DNA of 64,000 nt from Pluralibacter sp. UBA7423 (GTDB taxonomy: Bacteria > Pseudomonadota > Gammaproteobacteria > Enterobacterales > Enterobacteriaceae), in the NCBI GenBank assembly GCA_002470465.1, contig DKMD01000011.1, positions 62,001-126,000 on the forward strand, written 5' to 3'. Positions 55,561 to 64,000 of the stretch are shown here, piece by piece. A program made the translations under genes and the position numbers. Below the pieces are notes generated by a model that worked only from the letters and a program-made list of their open reading frames with translations, searched no databases and was not told the DNA's origin. Each line of letters begins with the position of its first letter. Position 1 is the stretch's first letter.

Positions 55561-56297
55561 TATTCCGGGATCCGCTGTGCAAGGGCACGAAGAAGCGCGG
55601 CGTTCAGGTCGGCATACTTCTTCGTCCAAAGTGAGTCGGCGAAACCGACAAAGATCGTGCTGCCGGGCATGGGTTCGATGTGACGTTTATTCCAGTAAGC
55701 CACCGGGGCCTTTTCGCTGCGCCCGTCGGGATAGACCACCCATGCATAGCTGCGATCGGCGCCGCTCAGCAAATTCATCGCATCGAGATAGCCTGCCACG
55801 TCCTGACCGGGTACAAAGGCCGTATTACCCGGGCGACTGACCAGCCCAAAAACGGTGACGGTCGTTGGCTGCTGACCGACCCACAGGCTGTACTGTCCTT
55901 CCAGCGGCGGGTTGCTGCGACGGCCCAGGCGGACCGTGTCCGGATCGAGGCTGACAAACTGTCGTCCCGTCACGTTCAGCGCCTGGAGCTGCTGGCGCAA
56001 TGTGCGAATGGCAGCGGCATCATCACCGCTTTCGTCGGCGGCCAACGCATCCAGCCGGGCCAGCAGAGTCTGTTTTTGCTGCTGCGCCACGGCGGTGGCC
56101 TGCTTTTCGGCAATCACCGCACCCGGCCACCAGCTGTTAGCCAGCCGGGGTTGAGCCACTAAGTCCGCCAGATGACCGGCGTTAGTCAGCGTTTTAGGCG
56201 TTTTTGCACCATTGCTATAGACATCGACGCTGCCCGCAGCGAAGGCCAACGGTGCGGCAAGCACCATGATAAGCACGGCAAGGAAGGTGGTTTTCAT
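55560..56297 (-). CDS. yjbG: YjbG periplasmic capsule-biosynthesis protein (GfcC family)
   Basis: 245 residues. Signal peptide (1-20, [15 protein letters not shown]), then two beta-grasp-like SLBB repeats typical of the GfcC family ([20 protein letters not shown] and [16 protein letters not shown]). Predicted to bind polysaccharide-export components in the periplasm. Overlaps yjbF by 4 bases (ATGA) and yjbH by one base, so translation is coupled. Confidence 0.9.
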   Translation of the reverse strand: MKTTFLAVLIMVLAAPLAFAAGSVDVYSNGAKTPKTLTNAGHLADLVAQPRLANSWWPGAVIAEKQATAVAQQQKQTLLARLDALAADESGDDAAAIRTLRQQLQALNVTGRQFVSLDPDTVRLGRRSNPPLEGQYSLWVGQQPTTVTVFGLVSRPGNTAFVPGQDVAGYLDAMNLLSGADRSYAWVVYPDGRSEKAPVAYWNKRHIEPMPGSTIFVGFADSLWTKKYADLNAALLRALAQRIPE

Positions 56298-56932
56298 GAC
56301 TTCGCCGCCTTAATCAACGTGGTTTTTACCGGGAAGAAGTTCGCGCCCAGGCATTGCTCGGACTGGCGAATTTGCCCGTCGCTGTCGACCCAAAAGCGGT
56401 TCTGCCAGCGGGCCTGGTCGGTGCTCGCTTCTTCCACCAGCACGCGGACAACGGTCTGGTCACCCGCAAGCGTCAGGGTATCTGTTCCTTCCCAGTGGAA
56501 AGTCGAGCGGGCGGTGGCGTAGCGCGTCTGTTTGTGCTCCGTCCAGCCCATCGTGCGGGTCCAGCTTGCGCCGTCGATAATCTGGTTGGGCTTAGTCAGC
56601 GGGTCAGCATCAAGATTGTTGACGCTCAGCAGGTTGTCGCCGCCGAGAAGCGTTTTCACGATGCGCCCGTGCTGGGTGACAATCGTGGCCCGATCCTGCG
56701 TCACCCATTTCTGTTGGCCGTTTTCGGCAAAGGCGAGCACCACAAAAAGCTGCGGCCCGTTGTTGAGCTGCATGTACTGGCTGGCGTAGGGCATCTCACG
56801 GATATCCTCGGCGGTCAGCTGCACGCCGGGAGTGCCAAACAGGCTGTCCCAGAGCGATTTTCCGAGTCCCTGGGTACTGGCGGAACAGGCCTGAAGCAGC
56901 AGGCAAAGTGTGATGATGATGGGTCGCTTCAC
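56294..56932 (-). CDS. yjbF: YjbF lipoprotein (GfcB family)
   Basis: 212 residues. N-terminal lipobox (LCLLLQACSAS, Cys16) marks it as a lipoprotein. It starts with GTG preceded by a weak GGAGAAG site and equals E. coli YjbF in length; the ORF could be read from 56962 but the lipobox fixes the start. GfcB-family, role in exopolysaccharide production. Confidence 0.9.
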   Translation of the reverse strand: MKRPIIITLCLLLQACSASTQGLGKSLWDSLFGTPGVQLTAEDIREMPYASQYMQLNNGPQLFVVLAFAENGQQKWVTQDRATIVTQHGRIVKTLLGGDNLLSVNNLDADPLTKPNQIIDGASWTRTMGWTEHKQTRYATARSTFHWEGTDTLTLAGDQTVVRVLVEEASTDQARWQNRFWVDSDGQIRQSEQCLGANFFPVKTTLIKAAKS

Positions 56933-56997
56933 GACTCTTCTCCGAAGGGGCAAAATAACCACACCGAAGTGTGGTTAGGATTAATGACCCGCGAGAC

Positions 56998-57240
56998 TTA
57001 ACGGGTACTTGTGGTTGTGGTGGTCGTGGTTCCGGTATTGGAGCCATCACCACTACCGGTCGCCGCCAGTGCGACCCCCACGGCCGAGCTTACGGCGCTG
57101 GCGCTGGTGGCAGCAGAGCTACCCGCAGACACCGACGTCGCCGCCGAGCCTGCCGCTTCACCGGTTTCCACCGGGTCAGCAAAGGCAGACGTCGCCACAA
57201 GCGCGGAAATGGCAAAAATGCCATACAGAGCTTTTTTCAT
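56998..57240 (-). CDS. yjbE: YjbE secreted Ser/Thr-rich protein
   Basis: 80 residues, like E. coli YjbE. Signal peptide 1-21 (ending TSAFA), then a low-complexity Ala/Ser/Thr/Gly part and a run of seven Thr near the C-terminus ([13 protein letters not shown]). First gene of yjbEFGH. Function unknown. Confidence 0.93.
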   Translation of the reverse strand: MKKALYGIFAISALVATSAFADPVETGEAAGSAATSVSAGSSAATSASAVSSAVGVALAATGSGDGSNTGTTTTTTTSTR

Positions 57241-57353
57241 TGCTATTTCCCTTCATTGGTTGAATGAATGGAGAATCACCTGAGAAATTCAGGCGTCATC
57301 GAGTATACACAACTGAATGGGCTGATTTACGGTGCAGGAAATAAGCATCGCGG

Positions 57354-57496
57354 TTTTAGGACTAGAAGAGAAAAAGAGATTAAAACGCTTAATTAAAATA
57401 AATGAACATTTAAAATTCATTAACTTATAAAATAACCAGCATAAAGATAGTCCTAAAAATTAAAATATAGATGGGGAGTCACAATCATTTTTAGGA
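57354..57496 (-). promoter_or_regulatory. repeated TTTTAGGA motifs upstream of yjbE
   Basis: The 500-base gap 57241-57740 is AT-rich without a gene. It has three TTTTAGGA-related motifs: TTTTAGGACT (57354-57363), its reverse complement AGTCCTAAAA (57449-57458), and ATTTTTAGGA (57487-57496). The last two form a 10-bp inverted repeat with TCCTAAAAAT. AGGA/TCCT cores suit RcsB-type half-sites; yjbEFGH is Rcs-regulated in E. coli, so this is a candidate operator region. Confidence 0.4.
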
Positions 57497-57740
57497 TTAA
57501 CCTGAACCCTCCCGATAGAATAGCCATCAGCCCTTCCGTTCCTTATTTCCATAAAATTTAAGAGGGAAAGTATTCCTTCAATTCCCAACGGCATCATCAG
57601 GATAACCAATCTGCGATCCGGATACTCCTCTCCTCTGCCAGAGTGCCACCCTCCCCTTTACGCTGTCCATCAGCAACAGGTTTCACCTCCTTTCCCTGCG
57701 TAAAATGACAGCATTCCGTAGCCCTGTTCTGAGGAACGCC

Positions 57741-59162
57741 ATGAAAACATTTAGCGTTGGTTTGTTCGGCATTGGTCTCGATACGTACTGGCCGCAGTTT
57801 CACGGCCTGCGTGCACAGCTCGAAGGTTATCTCGCCCAGGTGGAGCACCGCCTGCAGGACCAGGAGGTCCGGGTGGTGAACGCCGGGTTGGTCGATAATC
57901 CGCAAACAATGGACGCTGCCGCCACGCAGTTTGCGGAACAGCGCGTTGATGCGCTGGTGCTGTATATCACCACCTATGCGCTGAGTTCGACCGTACTGCC
58001 GCTGGTGCAACAGCTCAACGTGCCGGTGCTGATCCTGGCGCTTCAGCCAGAGAAAAAAGTGCCCTGTTCAACCATCAACCAGCTTGAAGATCGCGGTGAG
58101 CGCACCGGGCAGTGGCTGGCACATTGTCAGGCCTGTAGCGCACCGGAGCTGATGAACGTCTTCCAGCGCGCAAATATCGGCTACACGCTGGTACCAGGTT
58201 ATCTGGACGATCCGCAAGCATGGCAGGAAATTAACGGCTGGCTTGCCGCCGCCGCCGTTGTAAAAACGCTGAAAACAACCAACGTCGGCGTGCTCGGCCA
58301 CTATTACAACGGCATGTATGACGTCTATTCGGACATGACCAACCTCTCCGCTAAATTTGGCGTACGTTTCAAGGTACTTGAGGTGTGCGAGCTGGCGGCG
58401 TCACTTCCTTCAGCGTCAGACGCTGAGCGGCAGCAGAAACGCGCCGAGGTGTTTGAAGCGCTGAACGTTGACTCGTCCTGCGAGGAGTACGAATTGCAGC
58501 GCGCCGTCGCCACGTCTGTCGCGCTGGATAAGCTCGTGGCGAAGCATCAGCTGGGCGCGATGGCGTATTACTACGAAGGCGCATCCGGCTCACCTCAGGA
58601 AAATATCATCACCTCGGTCATCCTCGGCAATACGCTGCTGACTGAGCGTGACATTCCGGTGGCGGGGGAGTGTGAAATCAAAAACGTGATTGCGATGAAA
58701 ATCCTCTGCCTGCTGAAGGCGGGCGGCTCGTTCTCGGAACCCTACGGCATTGATTTCGAAAACGACACCGTACAGTGGGGGCACGATGGCCCGGCGCATC
58801 CGCTGATGTCGGCCGAAAAAGTACGCCTGGTACCGCTGCCGGTGTACCACGGTAAGCCGGGGAAAGGCGTGTCGATTCAGATGACCGTCAAGCCGGGTCC
58901 GGTGACGTTTTTATCCGTGGTCGAGCATCGTGACGGCGGCGTAACGCTACAGTATGCCGAAGGGGAAGCCGTGTCAGGCGAAGTGCTGGATATCGGCAAC
59001 ACTAACAGCCATTACCGCTTTGCGCTCTCTGCGCGCGAGTTTACCCGCCAGTGGTGTGAGGGTGGACCAGCGCACCATTGCGCGATTGGGATGGGTCACG
59101 TGGGGGATAAGCTGGAGGCTGTGGCGAAGCTGTTGGGAATTAAGAGCTTGCGGATTGGTTGA
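57741..59162 (+). CDS. L-fucose/L-arabinose isomerase family protein
   Basis: 473 residues. The fold and order of motifs resemble L-arabinose isomerase. Glu279 (AYYYEG), Glu310 (AGECEIKN), His348 (WGHDGP) and His445/446 ([11 protein letters not shown]) are candidates for the metal ligands Glu, Glu, His, His of AraA-type enzymes. A Rossmann-like N-terminal domain precedes. Likely a cytoplasmic aldose-ketose isomerase; the sugar is unknown. Start 57741 by GAGG upstream and because it begins [10 protein letters not shown]. No sugar kinase, transporter or regulator lies next to it, so it is an orphan. Not in E. coli K-12 here. Confidence 0.78.
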   Translation: MKTFSVGLFGIGLDTYWPQFHGLRAQLEGYLAQVEHRLQDQEVRVVNAGLVDNPQTMDAAATQFAEQRVDALVLYITTYALSSTVLPLVQQLNVPVLILALQPEKKVPCSTINQLEDRGERTGQWLAHCQACSAPELMNVFQRANIGYTLVPGYLDDPQAWQEINGWLAAAAVVKTLKTTNVGVLGHYYNGMYDVYSDMTNLSAKFGVRFKVLEVCELAASLPSASDAERQQKRAEVFEALNVDSSCEEYELQRAVATSVALDKLVAKHQLGAMAYYYEGASGSPQENIITSVILGNTLLTERDIPVAGECEIKNVIAMKILCLLKAGGSFSEPYGIDFENDTVQWGHDGPAHPLMSAEKVRLVPLPVYHGKPGKGVSIQMTVKPGPVTFLSVVEHRDGGVTLQYAEGEAVSGEVLDIGNTNSHYRFALSAREFTRQWCEGGPAHHCAIGMGHVGDKLEAVAKLLGIKSLRIG

Positions 59163-59171
59163 CGAACGGTT

Positions 59172-59263
59172 CCCTCGCCCCTCTGGGGAGAGGGTTAGGG
59201 TGAGGGGAACAAGAGCTGTGCGGCCTGATGCCCTCACCCCGGCCCTCTCCCACAGGGAGAGGG
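59172..59263. repeat. inverted pair of CCCTCACCC-type intergenic repeats
   Basis: Left copy 59172-59206 (CCCTCGCCCCTCTGGGGAGA...GGGTGAGGG) and right copy 59231-59263 (CCCTCACCCCGGCCCTCTCC...GGGAGAGGG) are approximate inverted copies. This is a different class from the REPs in the rest of the window. Confidence 0.85.
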
Positions 59264-59274
59264 TGCAAACATTA

Positions 59275-59300
59275 AAAAACCTTCCCGAAGGAAGGTTTTT
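59275..59300. terminator. bidirectional terminator between isomerase gene and pgi
   Basis: Perfect 11-bp stem AAAAACCTTCC/GGAAGGTTTTT with a CGAA loop; A and T tails make it work both ways. Confidence 0.93.
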
Positions 59301-59330
59301 GCAGTTTATTCCGCCACCGGGCAGCAGGGT

Positions 59331-60977
59331 TTACTTCCAGGCTTTATAACGGTTAATCAGACCGTTAGTCGAGCTGTCGTGGCTGCTAATGTCTTTATCG
59401 TCGGTCAGCTCCGGCAGGATGCGGTTTGCCAGCTGTTTACCCAGCTCCACGCCCCACTGATCGAAGGTGAAGATGTTGAGGATGGCGCCCTGGGTGAAGA
59501 TTTTATGCTCATACAGCGCAATCAGCGCGCCCAGGCTGAACGGCGTGATTTCGCGCAGCAGGATGGAGTTGGTCGGGCGGTTGCCTTCAAACACTTTGAA
59601 CGGCACCACGTGATCCAGCGTCGCCGGATCTTTACCCTGGTCGCGGTATTCCTGCTCAACCACCTCACGGGATTTACCAAACGCCAGCGCTTCGGTCTGG
59701 GCGAAGAAGTTAGACAGCAGCTTCGGATGGTGATCGGAGAGCGGGTTGTGGGTGATCGCCGGGGCAATGAAGTCACAAGGAACCATTTTGGTACCCTGGT
59801 GAATCAGCTGGTAGAACGCGTGCTGGCCGTTAGTGCCAGGCTCACCCCAGATGATTGGGCCGGTCTGGTAATCCACGGCGTTGCCGTTACGGTCAACGTA
59901 TTTGCCGTTGGATTCCATGTTGCCCTGCTGGAAGTAAGCCGGGAAACGGTGCATGTACTGGTCGTACGGCAGAATCGCTTCGGTTTCAGCGCCGAAGAAG
60001 TTGTTGTACCAGATGCCGATCAGCGCCAGCAGAACCGGCAGGTTTTTCTCCGGTGCGGTGGTGGAGAAGTGTTTGTCCATCGCGTGCGCGCCGGACAGCA
60101 GCTCAACAAAGTTATCGAAGCCAACGGACAGGATAATCGACAGACCAATCGCCGACCACAGGGAGTAACGACCGCCGACCCAGTCCCAGAACTCGAACAT
60201 GTTGGCGGTGTCGATGCCAAATTCGCCGACCGCTTTACCGTTGGTTGAGAGCGCGGCGAAGTGCTTCGCCACGTGCTTCTGGTCACCGGCGGTTTTCAGG
60301 AACCAGTCGCGCGCGCTGTGGGCGTTAGTCATGGTTTCCTGAGTAGTGAAGGTTTTCGAGGCCACCAGGAACAGGGTGGTTTCCGGGTTCACCTCTTTCA
60401 GCACTTCGGCGATGTGAGTGCCATCGACGTTGGACACAAAGTGCATATTCAGGTGATTTTTGTACGGACGCAGCGCTTCGGTCACCATGAACGGGCCAAG
60501 GTCGGAGCCGCCGATACCGATGTTCACCACGTCAGTGATCGCTTTACCGGTGTAGCCTTTCCAGCTGCCGGAGATGATCGCTTCGGAGAAGTGCTTCATC
60601 TTTTCCAGCACCGCATTCACTTCCGGCATCACGTCTTTGCCGTCAACGATGATTGGCGTATTGCTGCGGTTACGCAGCGCAACGTGCAGTACGGCACGGT
60701 CTTCGGTGCGGTTGATTTTCTCACCGGAGAACATTGATTTGATGGCACCGGCCAGATCGGTCTCTTTCGCCAGCGCCTGCAGCTTGCTCAGCGTCTCTTC
60801 GGTGATGCGGTTTTTGGAGAAGTCCACCAGCATCTGATCGTCGAACGTCGCGGAGAATTTGGCGAAACGGTCGCCATCTTTCGCGAACAGGTCGGCAATC
60901 GACACGTCCTTCATTTCATCATAATGTTTTTGTAGTGCCTGCCAGGCAGAGGTCTGCGTTGGATTGATGTTTTTCAT
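59331..60977 (-). CDS. pgi: glucose-6-phosphate isomerase
   Basis: 548 residues (E. coli 549). Interconverts glucose-6-phosphate and fructose-6-phosphate. SIS-domain motifs [33 protein letters not shown], and the catalytic block [20 protein letters not shown] are present. Monocistronic, facing the isomerase gene. Confidence 0.99.
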   Translation of the reverse strand: MKNINPTQTSAWQALQKHYDEMKDVSIADLFAKDGDRFAKFSATFDDQMLVDFSKNRITEETLSKLQALAKETDLAGAIKSMFSGEKINRTEDRAVLHVALRNRSNTPIIVDGKDVMPEVNAVLEKMKHFSEAIISGSWKGYTGKAITDVVNIGIGGSDLGPFMVTEALRPYKNHLNMHFVSNVDGTHIAEVLKEVNPETTLFLVASKTFTTQETMTNAHSARDWFLKTAGDQKHVAKHFAALSTNGKAVGEFGIDTANMFEFWDWVGGRYSLWSAIGLSIILSVGFDNFVELLSGAHAMDKHFSTTAPEKNLPVLLALIGIWYNNFFGAETEAILPYDQYMHRFPAYFQQGNMESNGKYVDRNGNAVDYQTGPIIWGEPGTNGQHAFYQLIHQGTKMVPCDFIAPAITHNPLSDHHPKLLSNFFAQTEALAFGKSREVVEQEYRDQGKDPATLDHVVPFKVFEGNRPTNSILLREITPFSLGALIALYEHKIFTQGAILNIFTFDQWGVELGKQLANRILPELTDDKDISSHDSSTNGLINRYKAWK

Positions 60978-61165
60978 AGCAATACTCTTCTGATTTGAAA
61001 AATGTGACTTCGGTCGATTGTAGCGCCTGCGGCGCTTTTTGTGATGATTTTTGTGTCATTGCCTGTTTCCATGACAAACCAGGCGAAACGCAGCAGAAAA
61101 CGGCCCTGTTATAAGTCCTGTTTCTGCGCCCGATGACAGCATGAAAAATCCGCATAATCCCATCG

Positions 61166-61194
61166 TTGACAGCATCGGGCTCAGCTTTTATTTA
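61166..61194 (+). promoter_or_regulatory. candidate lysC promoter with a short leader
   Basis: TTGACA (61166-61171), 17-base spacer, then TATTTA (61189-61194; imperfect -10) would start near 61201 and leave a leader of about 77 bases. An 8-bp inverted repeat GCCCGATG (61128-61135)/CATCGGGC (61173-61180) overlaps the -35. No lysine-riboswitch pattern is seen anywhere in the 300-base gap 60978-61277. Confidence 0.55.
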
Positions 61195-61277
61195 TGAATA
61201 CGGTATTTGCGCCTGCACCGGTTACTGTTTTGTCCTTGTGCCAGGGTCGCTCCTTCATTTCCTGACACGAGGTTGTT

Positions 61278-62627
61278 ATGACAGATTTAGTTGTGGCCAA
61301 ATTTGGTGGCACCAGCGTCGCCGATTATGATGCCATGAACCGCAGCGCCGACGTGGTGCTCGCTGATTCCGGTGCCCGCCTGGTGGTCCTTTCCGCCTCT
61401 GCTGGCGTCACAAACCTGCTGGTTGCGCTGGCTGAAGGTCTCGAGGCCACCGAGCGCTTCGTGAAGCTCGATGCACTGCGTAAAATTCAGTTCGATATTC
61501 TCGAACGCCTGCAAAACCCCAACGTTATCCGTGAAGAAGTGGAACGCCTGCTGGAGAACATCACCACGCTCGCCGAAGCCGCTTCTCTTGCCACCTCCAC
61601 CGCGCTCACCGATGAGCTGGTCAGCCACGGCGAGCTGATGTCGACGCTGCTGTTTGTGGAAATCCTGCGCGAGCGCAACATTGCGGCCCAGTGGTTCGAC
61701 GTCCGTAAAGTCATGCGCACGAGCGACCGCTTTGGCCGCGCCGAGCCGGACATTGCCGCGCTGGCAGAACTCACCGGGCAGCTGCTCGCACCGCGCCTGG
61801 AAGAAGGCCTGGTCATCACTCAGGGTTTCATTGGCAGCGAGGCCAAAGGCCGCACCACTACGCTAGGCCGCGGCGGCAGCGACTACACTGCCGCACTGCT
61901 TGGTGAAGCGCTGCATGCGACTCGCGTTGATATCTGGACCGATGTACCGGGCATCTACACAACCGATCCACGCGTCGTGCCAGCCGCACACCGCATTGAT
62001 GAAATTGCCTTCGAAGAAGCCGCCGAACTGGCCACCTTCGGCGCGAAAGTGCTGCACCCGGCAACGCTGCTGCCTGCGGTGCGCAGCGATATTCCTGTCT
62101 TCGTCGGCTCAAGCAAAGATCCAAAAGCAGGTGGGACGCTGGTATGCAATAAAACTGAAAACCCACCGCTGTTCCGCGCGCTGGCGCTGCGCCGTAAGCA
62201 AACGCTGCTGACGCTGCACAGCCTGAATATGCTGCACTCACGCGGCTTCCTCGCTGAAGTGTTCGGCATCCTGGCACGCCATAACATCTCGGTCGATCTG
62301 ATCACCACGTCGGAAGTGAGCATCGCGCTGACGCTCGACACCACCGGATCCACCGCCACCAGCGAAACATTACTGACGCAGTCTCTGCTGATTGAACTTT
62401 CCGCACTGTGCCGCGTGGAAGTGGAAGAGAACCTGGCGCTGATCGCGCTGATTGGCAACGACCTTTCAAAAGCCTGCGGCGTGGGCAAAGAGGTGTTCGG
62501 CGTGCTCGACCCGTTCAATATCCGCATGATTTGCTATGGCGCGTCCAGCCATAACCTCTGCTTCCTCGTACCGGGCAGCGAAGCCGAGCAGGTCGTGCAA
62601 AAACTTCATCACAATCTGTTTGAATAA
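61278..62627 (+). CDS. lysC: lysine-sensitive aspartokinase III
   Basis: 449 residues, as in E. coli. First step of the lysine branch: aspartate to aspartyl phosphate. N-terminal kinase domain (VVAKFGGTSVADYDAMNRS, TLGRGGSDYTAALLGEAL) and two C-terminal ACT domains (SVDLITTSEVSIALTLD, MICYGASSHNLCFLV) that bind lysine for feedback inhibition. ACACGAGG before the ATG is kept from E. coli. Confidence 0.98.
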   Translation: MTDLVVAKFGGTSVADYDAMNRSADVVLADSGARLVVLSASAGVTNLLVALAEGLEATERFVKLDALRKIQFDILERLQNPNVIREEVERLLENITTLAEAASLATSTALTDELVSHGELMSTLLFVEILRERNIAAQWFDVRKVMRTSDRFGRAEPDIAALAELTGQLLAPRLEEGLVITQGFIGSEAKGRTTTLGRGGSDYTAALLGEALHATRVDIWTDVPGIYTTDPRVVPAAHRIDEIAFEEAAELATFGAKVLHPATLLPAVRSDIPVFVGSSKDPKAGGTLVCNKTENPPLFRALALRRKQTLLTLHSLNMLHSRGFLAEVFGILARHNISVDLITTSEVSIALTLDTTGSTATSETLLTQSLLIELSALCRVEVEENLALIALIGNDLSKACGVGKEVFGVLDPFNIRMICYGASSHNLCFLVPGSEAEQVVQKLHHNLFE

Positions 62628-62657
62628 AATCCCTTAGCAGGATAAATATCAGACAAG

Positions 62658-62682
62658 GCCGGGCTCGAACCCGGCTTTTTTA
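62658..62682 (+). terminator. Rho-independent terminator after lysC
   Basis: 6-bp G/C stem GCCGGG/CCCGGC with a CTCGAA loop and seven Ts or near-Ts; 30 bases after the lysC stop. Confidence 0.93.
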
Positions 62683-62720
62683 TACCTATAAAAAACAACA
62701 CAAACTGCAAGGAATACAAT

Positions 62721-63662
62721 ATGCTCGCTAAATTCACGCGGCTGTTCCCGCTCTGGGCCGTGCTGCTCTCTATCCTCGCCTACAAAACACCTGCGACCTT
62801 CACGCCGATTGGCCCGTGGGTCACTACGCTGCTGATGCTGATCATGTTCGGCATGGGGGTTCATCTGAAGCTCGACGACTTTAAGCGCGTGCTGTCACGC
62901 CCGGCCCCCGTTGCTGCGGGCATTTTTCTGCACTATCTGGTGATGCCGCTCGCAGCATGGCTGCTGGCGATACTGTTCAGGATGCCGCCGGAGCTCTCTG
63001 CCGGAATGGTGCTGGTCGGCAGCGTTGCCAGCGGTACAGCATCGAACGTAATGATTTTTCTGGCAAAAGGGGATGTTGCACTTTCTGTCACCATTTCATC
63101 CGTCTCCACGCTGGTCGGCGTTATCGCCACGCCGCTGCTGACGCGGCTCTATGTCGACACCCATATTCAGGTTGACGTGATGGGCATGCTACTCAGCATC
63201 CTGCAAATCGTGGTGGTACCGATTGCGCTGGGGCTGGTCGTGCATCATCTCCTGCCACGCGTGGTGAAAGCTATTGAGCCTTATCTGCCCGCTTTCTCGA
63301 TGGTCTGCATTCTGGCCATCATCAGCGCCGTGGTTGCCGGTTCTGCTTCGCACATTGCCTCCGTGGGCTTTGTGGTGATTATCGCGGTGATCCTGCATAA
63401 CACCATTGGCCTGCTCGGCGGTTACTGGGGCGGACGCCTGTTCGGCTTTGACGAATCCACCTGCCGCACGCTGGCGATTGAAGTCGGAATGCAGAACTCC
63501 GGCCTTGCCGCCGCGCTCGGCAAAATCTACTTCGGCCCGCTCGCCGCCCTGCCCGGTGCGCTGTTCTCGGTCTGGCACAACCTTTCCGGCTCGCTGCTGG
63601 CGGGATACTGGTCCGGTAAACCCGTCAGGAAAGAGAAGATTACTGTTGCGAAGAAGAGTTAG
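62721..63662 (+). CDS. panS: BASS-family transporter, PanS-like
   Basis: 313 residues with about ten hydrophobic segments and the BASS-family blocks [19 protein letters not shown] and [14 protein letters not shown], the sodium- and substrate-binding crossing helices. Closest in my memory is PanS of Salmonella, which imports ketopantoate; that identity is tentative. In E. coli K-12 the neighbour of lysC is yjbB, a different Na/Pi-type protein, so this is a replacement at the locus. GGAA lies 8 bases before the ATG. Confidence 0.7.
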   Translation: MLAKFTRLFPLWAVLLSILAYKTPATFTPIGPWVTTLLMLIMFGMGVHLKLDDFKRVLSRPAPVAAGIFLHYLVMPLAAWLLAILFRMPPELSAGMVLVGSVASGTASNVMIFLAKGDVALSVTISSVSTLVGVIATPLLTRLYVDTHIQVDVMGMLLSILQIVVVPIALGLVVHHLLPRVVKAIEPYLPAFSMVCILAIISAVVAGSASHIASVGFVVIIAVILHNTIGLLGGYWGGRLFGFDESTCRTLAIEVGMQNSGLAAALGKIYFGPLAALPGALFSVWHNLSGSLLAGYWSGKPVRKEKITVAKKS

Positions 63663-63670
63663 CTCCGTGG

Positions 63671-63698
63671 GTGAATGGCTGCATCAGTAGCCATTCAC
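63671..63698 (+). other. hairpin after panS
   Basis: Perfect 10-bp stem GTGAATGGCT/AGCCATTCAC with an 8-base loop, 8 bases after the panS stop; no T run directly follows. Confidence 0.6.
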
Positions 63699-63857
63699 TC
63701 AGAAGAGGAAGAGCTCATTTTCTATTTCCTTATAGTGTGAAGCCCCAGCCAACACGGCTTTCTGACACAGATAAGGCGTAAAATGAGGAATTGCGAGGCG
63801 CTTTCCAGAATAATTCTGTACATTGAACTGAGTACTCATTTATTTGGAAGCTTCATC

Positions 63858-64000
63858 ATGGCAATCGCCCGTCTGACCCAGCAGGACATGACCGAGAAAG
63901 AACAACGCGAGCTGAAAACCCTCCTCGACCGCGCCCGTATTGCCCATGGTCGCCCGCTGACCAACGCAGAAAACAACCATCTCAAAAAAGAGTATATCGA
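63858..64000 (+). CDS. yjbD: YjbD (DUF3811), N-terminal fragment
   Basis: The last 47 codons of the window begin MAIARLTQQDMTEKEQREL and match the N-terminus of E. coli YjbD (DUF3811, about 90 residues, small and highly charged). The window ends inside the gene, so the C-terminal half is unseen. GGAAG is 8 bases upstream. Function unknown. Confidence 0.9.
   Translation, partial: MAIARLTQQDMTEKEQRELKTLLDRARIAHGRPLTNAENNHLKKEYI

Overview
The window is a stretch of ordinary enterobacterial chromosome. Gene content and order follow the Escherichia coli fdhF–yjbD segment (about 92 min), and nearly every protein can be recognised by close similarity to its E. coli K-12 counterpart as I remember it. 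Several insertions and losses, plus the abundant REP-type and CCCTCACCC-type intergenic palindromes, point to an Enterobacter/Lelliottia/Leclercia-like member of the Enterobacteriaceae rather than E. coli itself. I saw no rRNA, tRNA, CRISPR array, insertion sequence or prophage.

Layout. 1-2.6 kb: the 3' end of fdhF, yjcO (Sel1 repeats) and gltP. 3-7.1 kb: the acetate assimilation operon acs-yjcH-actP. 7.25-12.8 kb: an accessory block with an LrgB/CidB-LrgA/CidA pair, a divergent LysR regulator, and a MurNAc utilisation set (murR-like regulator, murQ, murP). 12.9-17.1 kb: yjcE, ghxP and a glutathione S-transferase. 17.3-22.4 kb: small RNA SraL/RyjA, soxR, soxS, the EAL phosphodiesterase pdeC, an inserted GAF/PAS/GGDEF diguanylate cyclase, and yjcB. 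22.5-34.1 kb: ssb/uvrA with their shared LexA box, yjbR, aphA, tyrB, alr, dnaB, qorA, pspG, dusA. 34.3-44.9 kb: a TraF-like outer membrane protein, a cupin, zur, yjbJ, the SOS genes dinF and lexA, dgkA, plsB, an inserted alpha/beta hydrolase, ubiA, ubiC. 45-53.3 kb: the whole maltose regulon (malM-lamB-malK divergent from malEFG) and psiE. 53.5-57.2 kb: the yjbEFGH exopolysaccharide operon. 57.7-64 kb: an orphan sugar-isomerase-like gene, pgi, lysC, a PanS-like BASS transporter and the start of yjbD.

Functional links. Acs/ActP take up and activate acetate. The adjacent LrgAB-type pair belongs to a family tied elsewhere to pyruvate/acetate overflow and cell-wall turnover, and murQP recycle a cell-wall sugar. 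SoxR senses redox stress and switches on soxS. PdeC and the inserted cyclase would have opposite effects on c-di-GMP in the same neighbourhood, with the yjbEFGH polysaccharide operon elsewhere in the window. LexA controls itself, dinF, uvrA and ssb. MalK/E/F/G form the maltose ABC transporter fed by LamB.

Differences from the E. coli arrangement seen directly: no nrf operon between gltP and acs, no yjbQ between yjbR and aphA, no xylE between psiE and yjbH, and no recognisable lysine riboswitch in the short lysC leader. I found no convincing wholly undescribed multi-gene system. The most interesting leads are cis-acting elements: a possible alternative-hairpin switch over the pdeC ribosome binding site, the missing lysC riboswitch, triple PurR-like motifs at ghxP, and palindromes at murQ, the cyclase gene and yjcB. 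Two accessory gene placements are also worth a look: LrgAB-LysR beside acetate genes, and an orphan isomerase with conserved metal-ligand candidates. All family assignments come from reading the sequence, not from database searches.
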